Assembly (NCBI GenBank): GCA_003254925.1
Contig: QANZ01013790.1
Span: forward strand, 334,851-398,850
From: Chamaecrista fasciculata
Lineage: Eukaryota; Streptophyta; Magnoliopsida; Fabales; Fabaceae
Length of the DNA: 64,000 bases
Direction: 5' to 3'
In this document: positions 54,701 through 64,000 of the stretch, piece by piece
How the letters are laid out: every line of letters starts with the position of its first letter
How positions within the stretch are numbered: the stretch's first letter is position 1
Program-made: the position numbers and the translations under genes
Notes under the pieces: generated by a model
What the model was told of the DNA's origin: nothing
Database searches by the model: none
The model's input: only the letters and a program-made list of their open reading frames with translations

Positions 54701-56099
54701 ACCGGAAGCCGACGACGGGAAGCAAGGACGACGAGACAAACGCGAAGGAAGGAGAAGGAGGCAAGTCGCAAGTCTGATTGTGAATGAGGAAGGGAATTAG
54801 GCGTCAGTGTTTTTGATTTTTTGGTGTTTTTGGAGTTGAAAACAAAAAAAATCCGTATTGGGCCTTTTTTTTAAACAATAAAAGCTTCAAAAAAAAATAT
54901 ACAAGATGGTAAGTACGATCTTACCGATCTTATGAACAAACAAGCGATTTTTGCTCCGATCTTGGTCAAAATCGATCTTGCATCCGATTTAACTAGGATT
55001 GGTCTTGCAAGATCGTACGATCTTACGATTTTACGATTTAAATCTAGATCTTGACTATCTTGACTACTTTAGACTCTTTTTTTTTTTGTTGAAACAAGAA
55101 AGAGGGCCTACAGGCCCAACACAAACAAAGCCCAGGGAAAAGGAAACAAGTGTAGGTACCACTAGGCTGGGCTTGCTCAAAACAAAAGGGCTTTATTTTT
55201 TAAAAAAAAAAACTTGTCAAACATACATGTTATTATTTGACATGTTTGAATAAGCTTTTCAAAGCAATAAAAAAAAGTTTATTAAATATTTAAAAACATT
55301 TTTTTTAATAAAACTTACTTTTATGTAAAAAAAAATATTCATCTACCACAATCTTCAATATTTCTTGATAAGGCATCCCCTAAAGATATCCTCCAACGCT
55401 CAAAAAGGATAATAGAATTATTATGCAAGTTTGAACTTCAAAGACTTTTTTTCCTTAAATTTCGTGTACCTATAAATTAACTCTTAACTCTTTGCAAAGG
55501 TACATTAATATTCCTTACTTTTTGAGATTACACTTTCTCTCCTAAATTTCTTACTAACTTTGGCATCGAAGTGACTGACGGGTCAAATCCATGTCGCGCC
55601 TTTCTGCAAGTTTCTACATTCCAATTCTAATCATTGAAGCAACCATCGTTATTTCGTAGCATCATCATCTCTCTTGATAAAGAGAGTGATAAATAAAGAC
55701 TTTTCTAAACATGGTTTAATAAACATTTGATAAAAGAAACATGTATGTTTTATCATGAAGAGACATTCACAAGAAAGTACTTGAAAGAAACTATAAGAAT
55801 GTTTCCGATATCCTATGTGAATTAACACCTCTAATTAATATTTAGTCACTGTATATATAGTTTCTACAAGTTGAAATTAATTCAAATTAATTTAGTTATA
55901 GTAGAGAAAAGCCTTTTTAAATAGGAGTTGTGCTTAGCTTGTTATAGCTGTATATAGCGCAGCTGCTACAAATTTAATGGACATTCATTCACTAAAAAGA
56001 CAAATAATAAAATTGAAGGGTTGCATGAGCACTCGCCGATAGATTATCATCATTAATAATTTATAAAATTATTGTGACTAAATCAACATCAGGAATAGC

Positions 56100-56304
56100 C
56101 AACAAAGGTTGACTCAGTTGTTAAGGAGTCAACTCATAATTTACAAGGTCGTGAGTTCGAATCCCGTTGCCGATGTGAGGGCCTTGTTGGCCGGTAGACG
56201 ATCTGTAAGTACCTCTGTAAGCGCTCATAAAGCTTTGAGGCCTGTTCTGGCCTTGGTGAGCCCCCGGGGCCCAACTCACCTAAACTTTTTTGTTAAAAAA
56301 AAAA
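56100..56304 (+). mobile_element. tRNA-derived SINE with 19-bp target duplication
   Basis: AATCAACATCAGGAATAGC (56081-56099) is repeated exactly at 56305-56323. The body has pol III promoter boxes near its 5' end: an A-box-like GACTCAGTTGTTAAGGAG and a B box GGTCGTGAGTTCGAATCCC. A tRNA-unrelated part ending GGCCTTGGTGAGCCCCCGG follows, then a T-rich stretch and an A-run tail. The two A/B boxes, tail and exact duplication make this a clear SINE of about 205 bp. The lack of changes in the duplication suggests recent mobilisation. Confidence 0.92.
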
Positions 56305-56870
56305 AATCAACATCAGGAATAGCTACTGATGATTAAGACCTAGAATAGATTTGTGCATAAATGTCCTTGAATGTTTTTATTGAAAAATGCATATTATTAT
56401 TTGTAGGAACTAATATAGATAGATATTGATCTTGATATTTAATTTGCTCAAAGTTTAGAGACAGTGATCATATAGTTTTTTACTCATACTTTACCCATAA
56501 TTATCCTTCACTAGTTATCTAAAGCCTTGATTAATATATAATGCTCAACAATTCGTTCATTTGTTTCAATTTTCTAGCTCAAAAACTTATATATAGATTT
56601 ATATAAACTGGAAAACAGCAGAATATACATCTATCAGTGCTAATATAGATTTGTCACTAGCTGCTATTATTGTCAAATAATTAATTTCCAATAACAGATT
56701 GTAATAATTATGAAAATGACGCCTCGCGTACCTATATATCATTTTAAGTAGTTGGTGAGTACTGTAATTAGTTTTCTTGTAGTGAAAGCTACGAAAATTA
56801 ATATTGCATTATTGTAAAGATAGATATTGATAAGATTAGTTGAACATTGCTTCAAGAGTTATTAAATTGC

Positions 56871-56908
56871 ATATATATATATATATATATTAATATATAT
56901 ATATATAT
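56871..56908. repeat. (TA)n microsatellite
   Basis: Imperfect AT dinucleotide repeat interrupted once by TTAAT. Confidence 0.85.
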
Positions 56909-57059
56909 TGCTAGCTAGAGACGTTGGTACAGGCCAAAAAAAAAAGCTAGAGACGTTGGAAGAGAAGAAGTATAAGCATGATGATGACAATAATAGTCTC
57001 AAATTAAAAAAACATAAAATAATTCAAATAAGTAGCAACAAATGATCCACCCTCAACCA

Positions 57060-57080
57060 ACATGCATGCATGCATGCATG
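57060..57080. repeat. (CATG)n tract
   Basis: Five CATG units in a row. Confidence 0.85.
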
Positions 57081-57214
57081 AGATCAAATGAATCTTAAGA
57101 TCTCTTCCTCCTTAGCATATTCCTAATTACAATCCAAATCATAGGCTTAAACATATAATCAATAATAAGGAGTATCATCAAGGTCCACATATCGGATGTG
57201 ATTAAACGTAACCA

Positions 57215-57242
57215 AGAAGAGAGAGAGAGAGAGAGAGAGAGG
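57215..57242. repeat. (GA)n microsatellite
   Basis: Uninterrupted GA repeat of about 14 units in the spacer. Confidence 0.85.
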
Positions 57243-58450
57243 ATGAGGACAAATTTAACCTATGTCCTAACCATGGTTGGTGAGTGTGATAGAGTGAGTG
57301 AGTGAAGAATAACCCAAAGGGAATTCCAAAATATCTCCCCGGGTTACATGCAAAGTGCTTTCATGAGAGAACGACATTTTTTCATTGATGTAGTTTCTCA
57401 AGAAGATGATGCTATGTACTACCTTAAAACAAAACAAACACTATCCCTCCTATTGATGATTAGTGAAAATTGGGCTTAAACTCCCATAGTTTAGCCACAA
57501 TTAATGAATTTTTACAAAGAAAAAACCAACAACATAAAGGTTAGTGACAAGAGATTTTCTCTATATATCCCTTACCCAAAGGGACAATATTGAGAAACAT
57601 GACTTATTGGTTTGGTTAAACCCTTTACCATGAAAATTGAAAATTAAGGTTGGTAAAGCATTTATAATTAAAGACATCATGATGATCCATTCTCATGACC
57701 TAATACTATAACTAAAACCCTAATTTAACACTATACCTAGACCTACCTATATCTACTTACCTAACCCTGCAAAAAAGAAAGTTTGGACATCCATTGTCCA
57801 TGAAATTGCTAATTTATATATCCCACCCCTTCATTCATGCATGTAAGGAATGATGAGATCATAATTAGCAACATTTGGAGGGATTAATTAACAATAATTT
57901 GTCTTTTCATCACTGTTCTAAAATTGATGACCTACACCTGTTGTTTGAGTGATTTCTGATCATTTACAATTCTTGAAAAACTTTTCACTAATTAGCCCTT
58001 TCCTGAGCTAAAAAGTTAATTGGCTAAAAACTCAACCTTTCTTAGGCTAAGTTTTCCTTTCTTTTCTTTGATCTTCCAACTTATAATTAGCTATTTCCAT
58101 TATAGCTTAATTAGGTTGGTGATCACAATGACAATGATGATGATGATGATGAATTTACATGTTGGGATTCTCTTTTGAAGAACCCTTTGATATGCAAAAA
58201 TGAGAGATTTGTTTAGCCCCTATGGGAGGCTATGATTGTGTGTGAAAAAGCCCACATGAGCTTTTTTGGTGCATGTGTTAGTGTGTGTGTGATGATGATG
58301 AGAGAAAGAGAGAAAAGCACCATGGTTAGGCAAAAGGTTTTTGAGTACTTTTGATGATGATGGGAATTGAATGAAGTTTTTGAGGTACTTGACTTATATA
58401 GCAAGTAAGATTTTTGGAGAAGATGATATTGATGAGCTAGGATGATAGAT

Positions 58451-61400
58451 CTAACGATGAGGAATTGGAGCTTGAAGAGCCATCTTCACGCCTGTGGCAC
58501 AGCAAAACACACTGTCAAAGAAGTTAGTGCGTGCCCTATTCAAATTTCAACAAAATTTTATTAATTAGTTATATTATTATATATATATATAAGTAATTTT
58601 TTTAACAAGGTTTAATTTTTTTAAATGTCAACATATATTAAGTAGGTTTTTTTATAGCTATTGGCAAAAAAAAATCCTTTTGCAGATCAATGTATATATA
58701 TGTGTGTGTGTGATATAATATCCACCTACGAACTATATATATTATTATGGATGAATTTTTATAGTAACCATATATATCTAAAGAAACTTTATCTAATTCA
58801 AGTTTAATATAGACAAGCAATGTATTCCATTAGTATTATTTTTTTTTAATATGTATGTAGTATTAAACAAAACAATAATCAAATATATATACAATAATAT
58901 TGTTTTTGTTTCATTAATTAAATTTTTTTAGTATAGTTAAAAGTCAAATTAGTCCATTTTAAGTCAAAAGCCTAAGTAATTAAACATAAAATATTACATC
59001 TACTACTTAATAACTATTGTATAATAATTAAAAAAAATACAGGAATTCATAAAGCTAAGTTAATTAATATTCTTTACTTGATTAGAAGTTTAGAATTCAA
59101 AGTTGGAAAAAGCAGGAGAGCAGTCGCTTTTTAATATACAATATTTTCTTGAAAGCTACAAATAAAAATAAAAGAGAATAATACCATATAAATATAGCTA
59201 TATATATACATGAATTAATTAAGATTTGATTAAATTAAAAGGTTGTTTATTTAATTAGAAAATTAAAGTGCATGAAGGTATATATATGGGAGTACAAACC
59301 TGATTGCAAAGCAGGAGTAGGTGCAAGAGACATGGGTGCACCATAGTGTTGTGCATAGCCAGCAGATGAAGTAATTGGAGAATATTGAAACAGTTGTGGT
59401 GGGTAGTACACACCATAACCCTGCCCACCGGAATTATAGCCGCCGGTCATCGTCCCGGCACCGCCACTCCCTTCGCCAAATTGGAGATACGGGTAAATGG
59501 CGGTGGCTGCAGCCGTGGCGCCGGTCATCATGCCTCCGGCCGGTCCGGTTCCATACAGTGGGTACTGAGTTGCTCCTCCATACACACTATAGTAGCCCTA
59601 AAATTTTACATTTTATACATATAAATCAACATGGGAATAAATTTGATAAATCATAATTAATGAAATGTGAAATTAAATTAATTAGACAAAATGAGAAAGA
59701 GAAAGAGAAAAAGACTGAAAATTTTAAACTTGTTCTTCATAGAAATTTCCTCTTTTTTTTTTTATTTAAGAAGGCTCTTACTTAATATATTTTTAAATAT
59801 TAAATATTTATAATTTAGTATATTCTTGCATATGTATGTAAATATTAGTGCCTATTATATTGGATAAAAAAGGTAACGTAATAGAATTTCACATCAGAAA
59901 AATGGACCACAACTCCACAATAATGTTCATTAATTGTTTAAAATAAAAAAATATATAGAACCTATTTTGAATTAGAAGTGTGGGAAAGTGATTTTGAGTG
60001 TAAGAAAATTAATGGACCACAAGGATGTGCTGTTATCTTGTTGAAGAAAAAGAGGTAAAAAAGACAGGACAAAATAGTAAGACCACTTTGACTAATTGTT
60101 CTTCTTTTTCCTGTACTGTACGGGAATCAATACCAATATCAATATGGGAATAAATACAAACACTTTTTCACTTTCTTAATTATTTGTTAATAAAATTGGT
60201 TTTTTAATATAATATTATTGAATAATTTAAGTTCTTTAAGTTTCTACTTTCTAAACACTTACGTTCAAACAGGTCATTTCAATTACTGGATATTTCTTTA
60301 CAACTACGATGCTAACTCATTTATTATTACAATATTTCTCATGTGTCATAAATAGTGTTGTTGAACTATATTTTTTATTATAATAAATTTATTAAAACAC
60401 TTTTAAAGTCTTTGAAAAATAAGTTAATTATATGTTAGACAAAATGAGCTATTTTTAAGAAAAAAAATTCAAAAAAAAATCTGGATCAACAACAAAAAAA
60501 AAATTGACGATTTTAAAATTTCAAACAAATTTACTAAACTTTGTAAATATATTTCCCTTCCAGTATTATACAAACAGGTTTTGAACATAAGTTATGGATT
60601 GTAGTGTGGGAAGGGATATATGGTGCCCACAATGAGTGATATGGGTGATATGCAAGTTTGGACGAGTTTAATACTTCAACCGTTGTACTAGCTAGTTAGT
60701 AATTAGCATTTAATTAGTATTTAATTTGTTGGTGGCTATTTTCCATTGAGAAAAAAATTGTTTCATATATATATATATATATATATATATTCATATATAC
60801 ACCCAAAAAAGAAGAAGAAGAAGAATTAATGAATTTTTTTTTCTCTTAAATCTCTTCCAATATTGCACTTCTTTAATTAAAACGATATAAATGCAGAGTT
60901 GACACCGTTATCCAAATTAAAACGAAGTTAAATAATATTTGCTAGCTATAAGCTTTAATTCTAGACATCTCAAATTAAGTGAATATGTGAAATAATTTCC
61001 GCTTTCTTTTGTAAAATATTTATCATCTGAGATAAACATATACACACTGAGATATTTCTTTATTATACAGCTTAAATTATCTCTTATGTTGTTTGTTAAA
61101 ATTACTTTTGAAAAGATGCTATATATGTTAGACAATTTGTAAAACATTATTTGATTCGACAATTGTTGAAGAGTACTCTTATTATCTCGGAAGTAAATAA
61201 ATAATAAAAAGGGATTAAAGAGAGAAGAAAACAGTGAAAAGTGTTCAAAGAAATTTGAAAAAGCTGTTGTCTCCTAAAAGGAATGCTTCAAAACGCATCC
61301 AAGGTTAAAAGATATATATATGAAGCAGACAAAATTAATAAAGAGTGTAAAAATAAAATAAAAATAAAGGGCAAGATGGTACAAACCGTAGGATAAGTGT

Positions 61401-61743
61401 AGTCTGGTGAGTAAGGAGAGTACCTGAAAACAGTGAACATAAAATTGCAAAAGTTCTTGTAAGAATTCATTTCAATGGAAATAAGTGATTTTTTTTTCAA
61501 CCTAAATGCCATACATAGGTGTATATATATATCTATACGCGCACTTCATATTATTGAAAGTTAATAATAAGAAATTAAACTCTTCATTTAGAAAAGATAA
61601 TAAGAAAATGCATGAGATAATAATTCATTGTTCTGGGGTTTTCCATGATCCAAATGATATATTAAACATAGTAATAACTATTAAGCCATGCGTCCAAAGA
61701 TATGGGTGTGCTCCACTTTCCTTTTATCATGTGCACACATATG

Positions 61744-61796
<53 letters not shown>

Positions 61797-63739
61797 TGTG
61801 GATGAAAAAAGCTTAATGATGCATGTGGAGGTTGATTCCATGGTAAAAGAATAATGATATACATATATGAGCTAGCTAGCACAAATACAAACACACAATG
61901 GCATGCTTGCTTGCTTGGTGTAGTGATAAAGCATAGCTAATATAAGTGGGTATAGTAATAATATGTAGTGTGCATGAGTTGGCAAATGCACGTGCCATTT
62001 CCCATCTCAGTACGTACAAACTCACGTGACTCACATAAGAGACCAGAGAAATTAAAGTAGTAACATTAGTCATGGTATTATACATATGGATATATATATA
62101 TAGCATGCAATTACAATAAAAGCAAGCTATGTTAATTCGGGATTGAAATCTCTAAAGTTCATTTCTCTACATTTCTTGTGAAGTTAGAGAGAGAAGGAAA
62201 AAAGAAAATATAGAAAATATGGATTTTATGAAATAAAAATATATAAAATTCACATTTTCTCTTTCTCTCTATTCTTTTTTCTTCATTTCTCTCTCATACT
62301 CTATAAGAAACGTAGAGAAATGAAGTTTAGAGGATCAATTTCTTATTAATTCATATACATATATATGTAATTTGATATATACATACCCATAGACATTATA
62401 GGGTGTCCCTTGCTGGATAGCATAATGAGGAAGTGTTGCTGCTGAAGCAAAAGTCGATGCCACTCCTCCTCCTCCAAAACCTGTTTGGAATGAACCCATC
62501 ACCCTAAAATTCCTTCCACCTCCTCCTAATATTAATCAAAATTACAAATATATATATCATTTAGTTTTATATATGGCTAAATATATAATTAATTAATAAG
62601 CAAATGCATGCATGGGAAGTCATCAGAAAAATAACATATATGTTACTATTAGCATAGATATATAAGAATCTCAAATAATTATTGGAAGAATATATAGAGA
62701 GAGAGAGAGACTAGAGAGGGGTATCAAAATGAGAGTTAGTGAAAATTGAAAGACAAGACTATATATATGTGTATATAATAAGGTGGGAATAAATGCACAT
62801 GCATATATATAACAGAATGGAACTTTCCACTCTGGAAAGAATATTCATATATGAGCTGATATATCAGAGCAAGTATATATATAGCAGCATTCTCTTAGTT
62901 GTATGTGTTTGTGTCTACCATTCTTACCACAGAATATTTTTGACAATGATATATACATATATATATATTTATCAAGATCTCTCTCGGCTATATATATACA
63001 CAATAGTTTGGTCCTGGACATTTCATTCAAATACAAAAATTAATAATGAGATAGCCAGAGAGAGAGAAAGAGAATATCCGGTGAAACTAATATGAAGAAG
63101 CTAAGGAGAATATGAATGGAAGCATATATATCTTTTGTACAGTGACAAACTGAATGAGGGTAATTAAGGATTTTGGTCCCAGATCTTATGAGTGAGAATA
63201 CTAAAAAATCAATATATAAATTTAAAATTGAAGAATTTGAATGCCATATATGATATTGTAATTGTAGTTTTATACGAACTAAGCCCTCAGACATATAATA
63301 TATAGTAGTATACGGTGATCGGTGAGATGACCTGCATGCTTGGGGGTAGAAGGCTTAGATCTATGAACACCGAGAGAAGCAAGATTGCAATTAGCCCTCC
63401 TTCCATCTATCACTGGTGCTGCATCCACACACGCCCTCATCGCTGCTTCTGCCTCCCTAAATGTCACCTACAACATACAATCATTCATCAATTAATAATG
63501 TTTAAATTGTGGATCTAATGAAAGGGGAATGAATATATAAGTATGAAACATACAAAGCCATAGCCTTTGGATTTGCCAGTTTGCTTGTCAGTGATGACAA
63601 CAGCCTCCAAGATATCACCAAATTGCTCAAAGTACTTCTTCATCGTATCCTTCTGAGTTTCCCATGCCAATCCTCCCACAAACACCTTCGTGTATGTCGT
63701 GTCCCCAAATTGCCCTCCCATATTCCCACCTGGACTCAT
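58451..63739 (-). CDS. RRM-containing RNA-binding protein, ARP1-like
   Basis: Six exons in transcript order: 63739-63554, 63467-63332, 62525-62387, 61423-61387, 59597-59300, 58491-58451. GT-AG throughout, 278 residues. A single RRM starts almost at the N-terminus, with RNP2 KVFVGGL (18-24) and RNP1 KGYGFVTF (58-65, split by intron 1). It continues through [29 protein letters not shown], the signature of the plant ARP1/RBP24-like family. The rest is low-complexity and rich in G, Y, A and P ([31 protein letters not shown]), suited to protein-protein contacts or condensates. It ends [12 protein letters not shown]. Members bind RNA in the nucleus or cytoplasm; the target is not known here. I take the ATG at 63739; a GTG two codons upstream is not a plausible start. 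A (CT)n tract lies in the leader. Confidence 0.92.
60766..60790. repeat. (TA)n microsatellite in ARP1-like intron 4
   Basis: TATATA run followed by a (GAA)n patch at about 60811-60825. Confidence 0.8.
61748..61791. repeat. (GA)n microsatellite in ARP1-like intron 3
   Basis: About 22 uninterrupted GA units, on the minus strand a long CT run inside the intron. Confidence 0.9.
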
Positions 63740-64000
63740 CCTCACTCTATCTATCTCAATTTAATTCTCTCTCTCTCTCTCTCTAATTATATATATATAT
63801 AGTCAGGTAGCTAGTAGATATATGTGATTGTGTGAGGTATTTCTTGTGGATCTGGGATAGATGAAGATGAAGATGAAGGAGATGAAGATGAAGGAAGGAA
63901 GAGAATTAGGTCAGATATTGAAAAAACAAAAGGTAGCTAGATAGATAGATAGATAGAATTGGGAGGGAAGTGAAGAGAGAGAGAGAGAAAAAAAAAAAAA
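63740..64000 (-). promoter_or_regulatory. Leader/promoter of the ARP1-like gene, cut by the window edge
   Basis: Reading toward the gene: a GA-rich stretch at the right edge, (GATA)n at 63937-63956, a GATGAA repeat, TATATATATA at 63789-63800, and (CT)n at 63766-63784 about 30 bases before the start codon. The TATA run is only 50-60 bases from the ATG, so it could be a TATA box with a very short leader, or leader sequence. Confidence 0.4.

Larger units (their letters stand above)
53661..58450. other. Spacer between UTP23 and the ARP1-like gene
   Basis: No gene is supported. It contains GATCTTACGAT-rich patches (53640-53692 and 54905-55060), an ACG-repeat tract (54624-54700), a SINE (56100-56304) and several microsatellites. 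The last 350 bases are GATG-rich and probably belong to the 3' UTR of the ARP1-like gene. Confidence 0.5.

Noticed and set aside
54586..54771. Minus-strand 61-codon frame
   Set aside because: Made largely of the ACG repeat tract; serine-rich low complexity without splice or homology support.
56104..56176. Possible tRNA gene
   Set aside because: It has A and B boxes, but no complete cloverleaf, and it is part of a SINE with tail and target duplication.
61506..61805. Plus-strand 99-codon frame
   Set aside because: Lies in an intron of the ARP1-like gene and ends in an RE repeat encoded by the GA microsatellite.

Overview
This is nuclear DNA from a flowering plant, almost certainly a eudicot. 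The genes are split by AT-rich GT-AG introns, and the proteins belong to plant-type families: a TOC90-like chloroplast import receptor, a plant UBP22, an ARP1-type RRM protein and a copia polyprotein. The space between genes is AT-rich and full of plant transposons. The species cannot be named from the sequence. A run of 127 N (23589-23715) and a few single N mark assembly gaps.

Layout. Plus strand: the last exon of an unidentified gene (820-910), UBP22 (2127-5485, 3 exons) and TOC90 (10636-13433, 2 coding exons). Next comes a decayed 3.1-kb LINE with a clean target duplication (15913-18997). Minus strand from there on: an intronless ARM-repeat gene (20938-22212), a repeat-rich stretch (22.4-26.6 kb), TAD3 (26702-37204, 9 exons), a PRUNE/DHHA2-like gene (38971-47481, 13 exons), UTP23 (49922-52510, 6 coding exons) and an ARP1-like RRM gene (58451-63739, 6 exons). 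I built the exon chains by hand. In every multi-exon gene the phases close and each total is a whole number of codons: 583, 796, 427, 566, 285 and 278 residues.

Gene roles. These are unrelated housekeeping functions, not a pathway or an operon: histone H2B deubiquitination (UBP22), chloroplast protein import (TOC90), wobble A-to-I editing of tRNA (TAD3, the non-catalytic partner), 18S rRNA processing (UTP23), RNA binding (ARP1-like), and a PRUNE relative that has lost its signature DHH motif.

Transposon history is the most informative part of the window. TAD3 intron 5 holds a 5.17-kb Ty1/copia element with 295-bp LTRs identical by eye and a GGTTT duplication. Its gag-pol frame is broken by a still younger 168-bp element with TGTTGG/CCAACA ends and its own AGTGT duplication. 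Between the PRUNE-like gene and UTP23, three Mutator-type long-TIR elements sit end to end (47759-49502), each with a perfect 9-bp duplication in a TTTATT-rich target. A hAT-like MITE, a tRNA-derived SINE with a 19-bp duplication, and a 171-bp near-palindrome with 5-bp duplications can also be delimited to the base. I found no RNA genes, CRISPR arrays or phage-like systems, and no convincing new multi-gene system.
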